Source: Methylobacterium ajmalii (GTDB taxonomy: Bacteria > Pseudomonadota > Alphaproteobacteria > Rhizobiales > Beijerinckiaceae). Taken from it: DNA of 44,460 nt. Positions 1 to 9,849 of the stretch are shown in pieces. The first letter of the stretch is position 1, and each line of letters opens with the position of its first letter. The stretch lies in assembly GCF_016613415.1 (NCBI RefSeq), contig NZ_JACWCT010000167.1:1-44460 (forward strand). The letters run 5' to 3'. A program made the translations under genes and the position numbers. Below the pieces are notes generated by a model. That model was not told the DNA's origin. It ran no database searches and saw only the letters and a program-made list of their open reading frames with translations.

Positions 1-1430
1 CAGGGCGCCACCGCCGCGGCGGCGGCGCGCAGCGCGTCGCCCGCGCCCCGATCGCGGCCGTCGAAGCAGAGCAGCGCCCAGCCGGTCGTCCGCCCGTCCG
101 GGTTGGCGAGGAAGCGAAACAGCGAGGTCGTCTCGCCGTCCCGCACGACCTCCGCGTCGGGCGCGCGCTCGCCGGGCCCGGGCCCGCGCCGGAACAGGTG
201 GGCGAGGCCCGAGAGATGGTCCTCGTTCAGCGGGCTCTCCGGGTAGCGCACGGAGAGCTGCTGGAGGTCGTCGGTGCCCTGGAGCAGCGCCCCGATGCCG
301 GGAATCGCCTTGGCGGCGAGCCCGAGCGCCGCATCGGCGACCGGCCCGCGATAGACGGTGCGGCGAAAGCCCTTCGCCTGCTGCGCGCTCAGCCGGGCGT
401 GCTCGGCTCCGCGCTCGGCGTCGTAGGACTCGAGCACGACAGGCGCGGCCTCGCCCCGCAGGGTCATGGCGAGCCGCCAGGCGACCTCGACCGCGTCGTG
501 CAGGCCGGCATTCATGCCCTGCCCGCCGATCGGCAGCGACAGGTGGCCGGCATCGCCCGCGAGCAGGACCCGGCCCCGGGCATAGGCCGGCGACACGCCG
601 TACTGGAAGCGGCTGTGGGTCAGCCATTGCGGATCGGTCAGGGTCAGGGTCTCGTCGCCCGTGACCTCGCGCGCCACCGCCTGCATCTCGTCGAGCGTCG
701 GGTCGCGGTCGGGCACGCCGGTGTCGTCGGCCAGGAAGAACAGGCGATGGTAGCCGCCCCAGACCGGCATCACGCCGCAGAAGCCGTGCTCGTAGTAGAA
801 GAACCACAGCTGGTCGGGCTCCCGCGAGCGCCGCCAGGACAGTTTCGCGTCGACCTGCCGGTTCATGCAGCCCTCGAACCGCTCGGGCTCGAAGTCGAAG
901 CCGAGGAGCGGGCGCAGCGTGCTCTTCGCGCCGTCGGCGGCGACGAGGTAGCGGGCGCGCAGCCGCTCCTCGGCCCCGTCGTGCCGCACCGTGACGGTCA
1001 CGCCGTCCGCGTCCTGCGCCGCCGCCACGACCTTGCGCCCGCGCGCCAGCCGGCCGCCGCGCTCCCCGAGCGTCGCGATCAGCGTGGTCTCGATCACGTC
1101 CTGGCCGCTGTAGAGCACCCGCGGATAGGGGCTGGCGACGTCGTCGATGGCAATCGGGGTCGTCGGCGTGCCGTTCAGGAAGAAGTTGACGAGCCGGATC
1201 GGGTAGGCCCGCTCCGCCAGGGCGTCGCGCACGCCGATCCCGGCCAGGAGCTCCTGCGGCCGCGCCCAGAGGTTGTTGGCGCGGGAATAGGCCCGCACCT
1301 CGGTCCGCTCCTCCAGGACCAGGCAGTCGATCTCGTGGTGGCGCAGGGCGCAGGCCGTGGTCAGTCCGATCGGACCGGCGCCGACGACGATGACCTCGGC
1401 GTCGAAGGCGGGAGAGGACGTCGGGGACAT
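1..1430 (-). CDS. FAD-dependent aromatic-ring monooxygenase, C-terminus cut by window edge
   Basis: Flavoprotein hydroxylase of the p-hydroxybenzoate hydroxylase/MhpA/PcpB type, which uses NAD(P)H and O2 to hydroxylate an aromatic compound in the cytoplasm. Translating the minus strand from ATG at 1430 gives about 476 residues before the window ends. They show a dinucleotide-binding GAGPIG near residue 17, a VAADGAKS (DG) motif in the middle, and a second FAD motif LLAGDAGHL at about residues 288-296, followed by PIGGQGMNAGLHDA. The last visible residues begin the C-terminal thioredoxin-like domain typical of the pentachlorophenol monooxygenase subgroup. The gene lies 30 bp downstream of a co-directional MarR gene and is probably in its transcript, so an aromatic inducer-substrate is a fair inference. 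The exact substrate cannot be read from the sequence. Confidence 0.9.
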   Translation of the reverse strand, partial: MSPTSSPAFDAEVIVVGAGPIGLTTACALRHHEIDCLVLEERTEVRAYSRANNLWARPQELLAGIGVRDALAERAYPIRLVNFFLNGTPTTPIAIDDVASPYPRVLYSGQDVIETTLIATLGERGGRLARGRKVVAAAQDADGVTVTVRHDGAEERLRARYLVAADGAKSTLRPLLGFDFEPERFEGCMNRQVDAKLSWRRSREPDQLWFFYYEHGFCGVMPVWGGYHRLFFLADDTGVPDRDPTLDEMQAVAREVTGDETLTLTDPQWLTHSRFQYGVSPAYARGRVLLAGDAGHLSLPIGGQGMNAGLHDAVEVAWRLAMTLRGEAAPVVLESYDAERGAEHARLSAQQAKGFRRTVYRGPVADAALGLAAKAIPGIGALLQGTDDLQQLSVRYPESPLNEDHLSGLAHLFRRGPGPGERAPDAEVVRDGETTSLFRFLANPDGRTTGWALLCFDGRDRGAGDALRAAAAAVAP

Positions 1431-1460
1431 GGCAACCTCGTATCGGATTCGGGGAAGGGA

Positions 1461-1958
1461 TCAGTCGTCCTGCGCGGCCGCGCCGATCCGGCGCTGGATC
1501 TCGCGCAGCAGGCTTGCGGCGGCGGCGATGCCGTCGGGGGGCAGGCCGGCGCACAGGTCGTCGAACCAGACGTCCTTGCGGGCGATGGCCTCGCGGTAGG
1601 CGCTCTCGCCGGTCTCGGTCAGGGCGATCAGGTGGGCGCGCCGGTGGTGCGGGTTCGGCTCGACCCGCAGGAATCCGGCCGCATGGAGGTCGTCGACGAC
1701 GCGCTGCACCGCCTGGCGGGTCAGGCCCATGTTGCGGGCGATGTGTGCCACCGGCAGCGGGACCGGCGAGAGCGCGACCGCGCCCAGCACCTGCCAGCGG
1801 GCGCTGGTCAGGCCGAGGTCGTGGACGAGCGCGTCGCCCGCGGCGAGCAGGTCGCCGTTGAGGCGGAACACCGCCAGGACCAGCTCGGTGAGGGCGGGAC
1901 GGCCGCCGTCCGGGTCGGTCCCAGGCGGTGATGCGGAAGGAGACGTCTGCTCGGGCAC
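1461..1958 (-). CDS. MarR-family transcriptional regulator
   Basis: 165-residue MarR/SlyA-type dimeric repressor. The winged helix-turn-helix lies around residues 45-115: an LTSARWQVLGAV helix, then PVAHIARNMGLTRQAVQRVVDDLHAAGFL as recognition region, then the RRAH.I.LTETG wing. The start is a GTG at 1958; the nearest upstream ATG is out of frame. It precedes the FAD monooxygenase by 30 bp on the same strand, and an inverted/direct repeat cluster lies 18-42 bp upstream of its start. This layout suggests an autoregulated repressor released by an aromatic ligand. Function by family is secure; the ligand is inferred only from the neighbour. Confidence 0.92.
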   Translation of the reverse strand: MPEQTSPSASPPGTDPDGGRPALTELVLAVFRLNGDLLAAGDALVHDLGLTSARWQVLGAVALSPVPLPVAHIARNMGLTRQAVQRVVDDLHAAGFLRVEPNPHHRRAHLIALTETGESAYREAIARKDVWFDDLCAGLPPDGIAAAASLLREIQRRIGAAAQDD

Positions 1959-1975
1959 GGCATCTTCGCTATAGG

Positions 1976-2000
1976 CTGTCGATATGACAGCGTGCTGTCA
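1976..2000. promoter_or_regulatory. Candidate MarR operator (overlapping inverted repeats)
   Basis: Three copies of one half-site are arranged CTGTC-N5-GACAG-N4-CTGTCA. The right pair, TGACAG CGTG CTGTCA (1985-2000), is a perfect 16-bp inverted repeat; the left pair (1976-1990) is a second palindrome sharing the middle half-site. It sits just upstream of the GTG start of the MarR gene, where an autoregulatory operator would be expected. Confidence 0.6.
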
Positions 2001-2155
2001 TTTCAGTCGAAGAACGGACGGAGCGGGCGCTCGGTTCCCGCTCGCGCGGGAGCGGCGGGTCGCGAGTATCGTCCCGGGCGTGCCGCGCGACGAGGGAGGG
2101 CGCGCCGATCCGGTCGGGCGCGGATGGCTGGATGCAGGGAGAGTTTCAGGGATCA

Positions 2156-2174
2156 GGCCGCCGTGCCGGCGGCC
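2156..2174 (-). terminator. Possible terminator hairpin of the Crp/Fnr gene
   Basis: GGCCGCC and GGCGGCC form a 7-bp stem with a 5-nt loop, 16 bp past the stop codon of the Crp/Fnr gene. There is no T tract, which is common for terminator-like stems in very GC-rich genomes, so this is tentative. Confidence 0.35.
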
Positions 2175-2189
2175 CCGCGCGGCCGCCGG

Positions 2190-2927
2190 TCAGGCGCCGG
2201 CCTCGAACCGCTCGCCCTCGTGGTCGAGGTGCAGGTAGTCCGGGTCGAACCGGGCGAGCGCCGTGAGGGCGTCGAGGTCCGGGAGGACGAGGGACTTGTC
2301 GCGCCAGTCGATCAGCCCGGACTGGCGCAGCTCGCGCAGGGTGCGGTTGACGTGGACCGCCGAGAGGCCGAGCGCATCGGCGAGTTCCGCCTGGGTGACG
2401 GGCAGCTCGCAGCGGTCGTCCTTCACCCGGCCCACGGCCTGCTGGCGGACGAAGATCTCGCACAGCAGGTGCGCCACCCGTTCGAGGGCGCTGCGCCGGC
2501 CGATGTTGACGAGCCATTCCCGGTGGATCGCCGCCGTGACCAGCACCTCCCACCACAGGGCCCGGGTCAGGCGCGGGTCGGCGTTCAGCATCCGGTCGAG
2601 CAGGTCGCGGGAGATCTTGGCGACCGTCACCGGGGTCAGGGTGCCGAGCGCGTGGTCCATCCGGCTCAGCAGGAAGATGTTCAGGTCGCACAGGTCGCCC
2701 GGCAGCAGGAACGACATGATCTGGCGGCTGCCGTCGGCGAGCTGCTTGTAGCGGCAGACCCAGCCGGCGAGGATCAGGTTGACGTCGCAGGGCTCCTCGC
2801 CCTCGGCGATGATGTCCTGGTGGGTGTCGTAGTTGACGATCCGCGCCGAGGCGGCCTGCTGCAGCAGGCGCTTGTCGGCATCGCTCAGGCGGGTGAACCG
2901 TTCGAGCTTGCGGATCAGCGGGTTCAT
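2190..2927 (-). CDS. Crp/Fnr-family transcriptional regulator
   Basis: 245-residue regulator with an N-terminal cyclic-nucleotide-binding beta-roll (about residues 10-125) and a C-terminal helix-turn-helix around residues 165-215, with VTQAELADALGLSAVHVNRTL as recognition segment. It lacks an N-terminal cysteine cluster, so it is not an oxygen-sensing [4Fe-4S] Fnr. Length and layout are closer to FixK/Crp-like regulators, which are abundant in this group. The open frame extends upstream to 3266, but that part is Arg/Pro-rich and resembles no domain; ATG at 2927, preceded by GGAG, gives the usual family length. It stands alone between MarR and htpG. The effector is unknown. Confidence 0.9.
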   Translation of the reverse strand: MNPLIRKLERFTRLSDADKRLLQQAASARIVNYDTHQDIIAEGEEPCDVNLILAGWVCRYKQLADGSRQIMSFLLPGDLCDLNIFLLSRMDHALGTLTPVTVAKISRDLLDRMLNADPRLTRALWWEVLVTAAIHREWLVNIGRRSALERVAHLLCEIFVRQQAVGRVKDDRCELPVTQAELADALGLSAVHVNRTLRELRQSGLIDWRDKSLVLPDLDALTALARFDPDYLHLDHEGERFEAGA

Positions 2928-3104
2928 CGTCTCCGGGCCCTCCACCCGCGGTTCGCCAGCGCGGGCTGCCGTCATGACGGAGCGGAAATTAGCGCCGGTG
3001 GCGCGACAGTAAAGCGGGAGGTGGCACGTCCCGGCCCGGGTACCTGCCGCCGTGCCGGCGGGCCCTCCGGGGACGGCGACGCCTTCCGGTCCTTCCGGAA
3101 ACGG

Positions 3105-3135
3105 GCCGGACGCGCGGGAGGCCCGCGCGTCCGGC
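3105..3135 (-). terminator. Strong hairpin terminator of htpG
   Basis: A perfect 14-bp GC-rich stem (3105-3118 against 3122-3135) with a 3-nt loop, 16 bp downstream of the htpG stop codon. It is the strongest simple stem noticed in this part of the window and the likely transcript end; no long T run follows. Confidence 0.6.
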
Positions 3136-3150
3136 GTCGCCCCGGCGGAC

Positions 3151-5010
<1,860 letters not shown>

Positions 5011-5073
5011 GTCTCGGTTCTCCGCATGGGAACAATTCGTCGCGGGCGGATATGCGGGCCGGCGGCGGGCTTT

Positions 5074-5628
5074 TCAAGGAAGCGGGGCGGCGAGCCGGGC
5101 GACGATCGCCCGCACCTCGTCGCGGCCGGCCGGCCGGGGGTCGACCGAGCGGTGGATCGTCAGCCCCTCGATCATCGCGTCGAGGGCCCGCGCTTCCTCG
5201 GGCGAGAAGTGGCGCTCCAACGCCGCCCGGCTCTTGCCCATCCAGGCGCGCATCACCCCGGCCAGGGCCGGCACGCGGGCGGCGTAGGCGTAGAGCTCGT
5301 AGCTCAGGAGCATCGTGCGGGGCGTCGCCCAGTCCTCCGCGACCACGAGTTCGACCACCGCCTCGCAGGCCTCGGCTCGGCTCGTCGCCGCGTCGAGCCG
5401 CGCTTCGAAGCGGGCCGAGACCGTGTCGGCGAGCAGCGTGAAGGCCTCGGTCAGGAGGTCGTCGAGGCCGGCGAAATGGTAGGTCAGCGAGCCGAGCGGC
5501 ACGTCCGCCGCCGCGGCGATGCGCCGGTGCGTGGTGCCGGCGACGCCGTGCGCGGCGATCACGTCGAGGGTGACCCGGATCAGGCGGGCGCGGCGGTCGG
5601 GATCGTGACGGCGCGGGGCGGCGGGCAA
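5074..5628 (-). CDS. TetR-family transcriptional regulator
   Basis: TetR/AcrR-type repressor. The HTH is seen in RRARLIRVTLDVIAAHGVAG, TTHRRIAAAADVPLGSLTYHF (recognition helix with the family GSLTYHF signature), followed by an all-helical ligand domain, about 184 residues from the chosen start. The frame runs to 5718 but has no ATG or GTG near the N-terminus. TTG at 5628 places the HTH at the usual distance and leaves the palindrome at 5683-5702 outside the gene; TTG at 5718 would put it inside. Neither start has a good Shine-Dalgarno, so the start is uncertain. It is divergent from the acetyltransferase at 5736, its likely target. Confidence 0.85.
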   Translation of the reverse strand: MPAAPRRHDPDRRARLIRVTLDVIAAHGVAGTTHRRIAAAADVPLGSLTYHFAGLDDLLTEAFTLLADTVSARFEARLDAATSRAEACEAVVELVVAEDWATPRTMLLSYELYAYAARVPALAGVMRAWMGKSRAALERHFSPEEARALDAMIEGLTIHRSVDPRPAGRDEVRAIVARLAAPLP

Positions 5629-5682
5629 GCGGAGGTCTCGCGGGGCGTGTCGAGGGCCGGGGCGGGTTGGCTTCCGGCGGCT

Positions 5683-5702
5683 ATGTGTACATATGTACGC
5701 AT
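5683..5702. promoter_or_regulatory. Candidate TetR operator palindrome
   Basis: GTACATATGTAC (5687-5698) is a perfect 12-bp palindrome; extended to 20 bp (5683-5702) only one symmetric pair mismatches. It lies between the TetR gene and the divergent acetyltransferase and is far more AT-rich than its surroundings. A shared operator controlling both genes is the natural reading. Confidence 0.6.
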
Positions 5703-5735
5703 CGCGGCCCGACGCCAACCGACAGCGAGGATTGC

Positions 5736-6296
5736 ATGACCCCGACGAGCCAGAAGCAGAAGATGCTCTCCGGCGCGCTCTACGTCGCCGACGACCCGGA
5801 GCTCGACGCCGACAACCGGCGCATCTCGGCCTGGATGGACCGCTACAACGCCCGCAGCACCCTGACCCAGCCGGAGCGCCAGGCCCTCCTCGCCGAGGCC
5901 TTCGCCCGGGTCGGCGAGGGCTGCAACATCCGCCCGCCGTTCTTCTGCGACTACGGCTACAACATCAGCCTCGGCCGCGGCGTGTTCCTCAACTTCAATT
6001 GCTGCATCCTCGACGTCGTGCAGGTGACGATCGGCGACATGACCCAGATCGGGCCGGGCGTGCAGATCATGACCGCCGACCACCCGCGCGATCCGGCCCA
6101 GCGCCGGCAGATGCTGGAGTTCGGTCGGCCGATCGCGATCGGGGCGAATGTCTGGATCGGCGGCGGCGCCCAGATCCTGCCCGGCGTCACCATCGGTGAC
6201 GACGCGATCGTCGGGGCGGGCAGCGTGGTGACCCGCGACGTGCCGGCGGGCGGGACCGTCGTGGGCAATCCCGCGCGGTTGCGGGTCCCCGGATAG
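5736..6296 (+). CDS. Maltose/NodL-type O-acetyltransferase (left-handed beta-helix)
   Basis: 186-residue acetyl-CoA-dependent O-acetyltransferase of the maltose/galactoside/NodL family. The N-terminal helical segment begins QKQKMLSGALYVADDPEL, the family signature. Hexapeptide repeats of the left-handed beta-helix follow (GRGVFLNFNC, VTIGDMTQIGPGV, IAIGANVWIGGGAQILPGVTIGDDAIVGAGSVV). The catalytic His is in TADHPRD. It ends GNPARLRVPG, as usual for the family. ATG at 5736 is used, although the frame is open further upstream through the operator. It is divergent from the TetR gene and convergent with the MaoC gene. The acceptor could be a sugar or other small hydroxyl compound; the sequence does not say which. 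Confidence 0.9.
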   Translation: MTPTSQKQKMLSGALYVADDPELDADNRRISAWMDRYNARSTLTQPERQALLAEAFARVGEGCNIRPPFFCDYGYNISLGRGVFLNFNCCILDVVQVTIGDMTQIGPGVQIMTADHPRDPAQRRQMLEFGRPIAIGANVWIGGGAQILPGVTIGDDAIVGAGSVVTRDVPAGGTVVGNPARLRVPG

Positions 6297-6317
6297 GCGC
6301 CCACCGGCGAGGCGGCG

Positions 6318-6773
6318 TCACCCCTCCGGCCGGCGCACCACCAGGAGGTTGGCGACCAGCACCTGCACCGCCTCGCCGTGCTGGTTGAGGGTGGTGGTGC
6401 GCACCTTGGCGAGGCCCTGGCTCGGGCGCGAGCGCGAGGGCCGCACCTCCAGCACCTCGCTCTCCAGCCGGATCGTGTCGCCGGGGCGCAGGGGCTTGGG
6501 CCAGCGCACCTCGTCCATGCCCGCCCCGATGATGCCCCCGGCGATCCGCATCTCGCTGTCGACGAGAAGCCGCATGGTGAGGGCCGCGGTGTGCCAGCCG
6601 CTCGCCGCGAGGCCGCCGAAGAACGTCGCGCGCGCCGCCTCGGCGTCGAGGTGGAAGGGCTGCGGGTCGAACTCGCCGGCGAAGCGGACGATCTCAGCCT
6701 CGCTCACGGTCGTCTCGCCGGAGCGGTAGACCTGGCCCGCCGCCAGATCGTCGAGGTAGAGTTCTCGTGCCAT
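6318..6773 (-). CDS. MaoC-like dehydratase (hotdog fold)
   Basis: 151-residue single-hotdog protein. The hydratase-2 motif FDPQPFHLD (about residues 34-42) supplies the Asp/His pair used by MaoC and R-specific enoyl-CoA hydratases. Later segments (GGLAASGWHTAALTMRL, IGAGMDEVRWPKPLRPGD) match the MaoC family of alphaproteobacteria. It begins 3 bp after the MATE gene stop on the same strand, so the two are almost certainly cotranscribed. Members act on acyl-CoA thioesters; the acyl chain used here cannot be assigned and the pairing with an exporter is unexplained. Confidence 0.9.
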   Translation of the reverse strand: MARELYLDDLAAGQVYRSGETTVSEAEIVRFAGEFDPQPFHLDAEAARATFFGGLAASGWHTAALTMRLLVDSEMRIAGGIIGAGMDEVRWPKPLRPGDTIRLESEVLEVRPSRSRPSQGLAKVRTTTLNQHGEAVQVLVANLLVVRRPEG

Positions 6774-6776
6774 CGC

Positions 6777-8159
6777 CTATTTCCCTCCCGCCGCGACGAG
6801 GGCGGGCGACGCCCGCTCGCCGCGAAACCACGCGCCGGTCGCGACCGCGCCGGCATTGATCGACCCGAGCGCCGCGAGCCCGAGGCCGAGCGCCAGGAAG
6901 ACCCCGTCGAGCGACAGCCCGAGGCGCAGGGCGAGGAGGCCGCCGCCGATCGACACCGCCATGCGGGCAAGCCCGGCGACGAGGGGCCAGCCGACCCGGC
7001 CGGCGCCCTGCGAGGCGAAATAGAGCGCCAGCCCGATGCCGGCGAAGCCGTAGAACGGCCCGACGAGGTGGAGGTAGCGGGCGCCGACCGCGAGCATCTG
7101 CGGGTCGTGGCCGAACAGGCGCAGGAACGGCAGCGGCCACAGCGCGGCGGCAAGGCCGATCGCCTCGGTCAGCGCCCCCGCGATGGCGGCCCCGGTCCAG
7201 GCGACCCGAAGCGCCCGGGCCCGGTCGCCGGCCCCGATGCAGGTGCCGACCATGGCGCCGATCGGCGCGCCGAGGCCGAAGACCAGGGGCACCAGCAGGT
7301 ACTCGAGCCGCGCGCCGGTGCCGTAGCCCGCGACCGCGGCGGGGCCGGCGGCCCCCGCGAAGGCGGTGGCGGCGGCGATTGTCGCGTTGGTGGTGGCGCT
7401 GACGATCGACGAGACGGCGCCGATCCGCAGGATGTCGCGCAGCGGCGCCCATTCGAGGCGCGGCGGGCGCGAGGCGGGCCGCAGCAGGCCGCGCCCGGCC
7501 CAGAGGTGGTGGGCGAACACGACCGCGCCCGCCGCGTAGTAGGCCAGCACCGCGACGCCGCCCCCGACGATACCGAGGCCCGGGACCGGCCCGACGCCGT
7601 AGATCAGCGCCGGCGAGAGCGGCACCAGCACGGCGGCGCCGACGCTGGTCACGATCGCCGGGAGCGCCATGTTGCCGGTACCGCGGATCACGGCCGCCAG
7701 TCCGTTGAACAGCCAGACCAGCACCGCGCCGGAAAATACCACGCCGCCGTAGGCGGAGGCCGCCGCCAGCGAGGCGCCCTCCCCGCCCATGACCCGGTAG
7801 AGCGCCGGGCCGAAGCCGAGGGCGAGGAGCGTGGTGAGGAAGCCGAGACCCAGCCCGATGGCGGCGGCGTACCACGGCAGCGCGTCGGCCTGCGCCCGCC
7901 GCCCGGCCCCGAGGCTGCGCGCCACCGCCGACAGGATGCCGCCTCCCATGGCGCCGGCGGAGATCATCTGCACGAGCATCAGCACGGGGAAGACCAGCGC
8001 CATGCCGGCCAGCGCGTCGGTGCCGAGCCCGGCGACGAAGGCGGTCTCGATCAGACCGACGAGCGCCTGGACCAGCATCACGACGACGTTGGGCGCGGCG
8101 AGCCGCAGGAGCGTCGGCCCGATCGGGGCGTGGAGAAGGCGGTGGGTGCGCGCATCCAT
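6777..8159 (-). CDS. MATE-family multidrug/metabolite efflux transporter
   Basis: 460-residue inner-membrane protein with about 12 hydrophobic segments in two homologous halves, a multidrug and toxic compound extrusion exporter driven by a Na+ or H+ gradient. The N-terminal half starts with APIGPTLLRLAAPNVVVMLVQ and LIETAFVAGLGTDALAGMAL, typical of the MatE domain; the second half repeats the pattern from about residue 240. ATG start at 8159. It is the first gene of a two-gene unit with the MaoC protein (3-bp spacing). The exported compound is unknown. Confidence 0.93.
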   Translation of the reverse strand: MDARTHRLLHAPIGPTLLRLAAPNVVVMLVQALVGLIETAFVAGLGTDALAGMALVFPVLMLVQMISAGAMGGGILSAVARSLGAGRRAQADALPWYAAAIGLGLGFLTTLLALGFGPALYRVMGGEGASLAAASAYGGVVFSGAVLVWLFNGLAAVIRGTGNMALPAIVTSVGAAVLVPLSPALIYGVGPVPGLGIVGGGVAVLAYYAAGAVVFAHHLWAGRGLLRPASRPPRLEWAPLRDILRIGAVSSIVSATTNATIAAATAFAGAAGPAAVAGYGTGARLEYLLVPLVFGLGAPIGAMVGTCIGAGDRARALRVAWTGAAIAGALTEAIGLAAALWPLPFLRLFGHDPQMLAVGARYLHLVGPFYGFAGIGLALYFASQGAGRVGWPLVAGLARMAVSIGGGLLALRLGLSLDGVFLALGLGLAALGSINAGAVATGAWFRGERASPALVAAGGK

Positions 8160-8204
8160 CGGGCGGCGCTCCTCGGCTGGAACCGGCGATCCCGGCGCCG
8201 GCGA

Positions 8205-8233
8205 TTTAGTGGCATATGCCGGTTTTTCGTCAA
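8205..8233 (-). promoter_or_regulatory. Weak sigma70-like promoter for the MATE-MaoC unit
   Basis: On the minus strand TTGACG (8228-8233) is followed after 17 bp by ACTAAA (8205-8210), about 45 bp upstream of the MATE start. The -35 is good and the -10 poor; spacing and position support it. Confidence 0.3.
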
Positions 8234-8276
8234 GCGGGTCGCGCGACGCGGCAATCCCCTTCGCGGGGCCTGCGCG

Positions 8277-9191
8277 TCAGGCGGCCTTCTCCAGAGCCTC
8301 CAGCCGCTCGGCCTCGACGGCCGCCAGGTCGAGGTCGTCGTCGGGGACGCGGGGCAGGAAGCGCTCGACCTGCTCGCACAGCACGAGGTCGGGCAGGATC
8401 CGCTCGATATAGGCCCAGTCGAGATTGGCCGACCAGATGAAGTGGACCTCGCGAAAGGTCTCGGCCAGCATCGCGGTCAGGCCGTTGCCGGAGAAGTTGG
8501 CGCAGGAATCGCCGAACAGCACCAGGGTGCGGGGGTCGGCCTCCGGCGAGGCGTTGCGGTAGACCGCGTGCGCCCCGGTATGGAGCTCTCCCAGGCGCCC
8601 GGCGGCCGTGTAGGCGTCGATGAGGGTGCCGCCCGAGACCCGCACGGCGTCCCGGAAGAGCTGGTAGTTGTGCACGGTCTCGAGGGGCTGGGCCTCGAGC
8701 TTGTTGCCGATGTCGAGCACCGCCTCGAAGCGCTGGTGCGGCCGGTCGAGGAAGTCGGTGCGGGGCGTCGCGCCGCAGGCCCGGCAGACCAGCCGGTAGG
8801 CGAGCAGGCAGCCGTGGATGTTCCAGTGCGTGTCGGTGCGGTAGTGCAGGTCGCGCTCGTTCCGCCGCGCCCGCATCGGCTCCAGGAGCTCGATCCAGGC
8901 CCGGCGCCCGGTCAACGACCAGCGCATCAGGTCGCCGAGGCGGCGGGCCGGGGCGAGGCGCGGATCGAGGGTCAGCCCGTCGAAGCGGTCCTCGTAGACG
9001 CTGAGCTTCTCCGGCACCACGAGGTGCAGGTAGCGGGTGCCGAGGCCGCGGCAGCGCTGCACGCGCTGCACGATCCGCCGGCGCCACTGGCGCAGGACCC
9101 GCTCCATCGGGCGCACGCGGCGGTACTGGTCCGCGACCTCGTTGGTGCCCCCGGTGAGGAACAGCCAGCCGTCCTTGCCCGCGTGATACAT
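8277..9191 (-). CDS. AlgX/AlgJ-like SGNH-fold acetyltransferase-type protein
   Basis: 304-residue protein resembling the SGNH domain of AlgX/AlgJ, enzymes that transfer acetyl groups to exported polysaccharides such as alginate. It opens with GKDGWLFLTGG, typical for the family, and carries TDTHWNIHG (catalytic Asp-x-His) and LVLFGDSCANF (the GDS nucleophile motif). ATG at 9191 has AGGGAA just upstream. The frame runs on to 9578, but that part is Arg-rich, has no good start and is probably not translated. No MBOAT acetyltransferase (AlgI) or polysaccharide export gene is adjacent, and no signal peptide is visible from this start, which is odd for an envelope enzyme. It may be a cytoplasmic or divergent relative. 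Confidence 0.75.
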   Translation of the reverse strand: MYHAGKDGWLFLTGGTNEVADQYRRVRPMERVLRQWRRRIVQRVQRCRGLGTRYLHLVVPEKLSVYEDRFDGLTLDPRLAPARRLGDLMRWSLTGRRAWIELLEPMRARRNERDLHYRTDTHWNIHGCLLAYRLVCRACGATPRTDFLDRPHQRFEAVLDIGNKLEAQPLETVHNYQLFRDAVRVSGGTLIDAYTAAGRLGELHTGAHAVYRNASPEADPRTLVLFGDSCANFSGNGLTAMLAETFREVHFIWSANLDWAYIERILPDLVLCEQVERFLPRVPDDDLDLAAVEAERLEALEKAA

Positions 9192-9849
9192 CCGGTTCCC
9201 TGCCCGCGGTCCCGCCGCGGCACGGGCGGGGCGCGGCCCCGCCTGAGCGATCAGTTGCCGGGCGATCTGATACCGCAGGATGGAAAAATAAAGGTGACCG
9301 GCGCAGCGGTCCGGTCCGCCCGCTCGCCGGGCGGGGTCGGCATCCCGGTCGGCGGCGACCTCGGCCGAGCCCCGCACAGCCACGCCATCCCGCGCTCCGG
9401 CATCACCGCCCCGACGGCCCGGCGGACCGGGTCGAGCCGCCCGGTCCCGGGCACCATGCAGCCGAGGAGGCGGGTGCATGCCGCCGTCGCGGAGGATGCG
9501 AGGATCACGATCGTGGGAATCGCCCTCCCCCGCCCTGCCCCGATCGTCGGCTTCCCGGCGCCGGTCCTCGCGCCGCATCGTCCGTACGTGCCCGATGCGG
9601 CGACGATGATTCGCCGGCCGGGCGAGTCGACCTCCGTGAAAACGTTGTCATGCGGTGAGGCGCCGCAGGGTACCGGTGCGTTCAAAACTTGACGGTGGCG
9701 ACGGCGCAGGGGCGCCACACGGTACGCCAAACGACGCCGCGCCCGGGATAGGTCGTTGATATTGCCGGTCATTCCCCAACGGGAGGGTACCCACGCGGCC
9801 CCGACATGCTCTAGGATCCGGCACGGACCGTATCCAGAGACGCCACGGT
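9192..9849. other. Gene-free divergent intergenic region
   Basis: 658 bp between the divergent AlgX-like and response-regulator genes. It holds an AT-rich patch around 9284-9294 that could serve as a -10 region for the AlgX-like gene. The open frames here (such as 9251-9772, minus) are Arg/Pro-rich and look non-coding. No repeats or RNA genes were recognised. Confidence 0.5.

Noticed and set aside
198..1931. 577-codon plus-strand open frame
   Set aside because: It lies opposite the FAD monooxygenase and MarR genes; its product is Arg/Gly/Val-rich with no domain. It is a GC-bias shadow.
6378..9692. 1104-codon plus-strand frame
   Set aside because: Antisense to the MaoC, MATE and AlgX-like genes; low-complexity His/Arg/Gly composition.
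9251..9772. 173-codon minus-strand frame upstream of the AlgX-like gene
   Set aside because: Arg/Pro-rich, no domain, and it overlaps the probable promoter region of the divergent pair.
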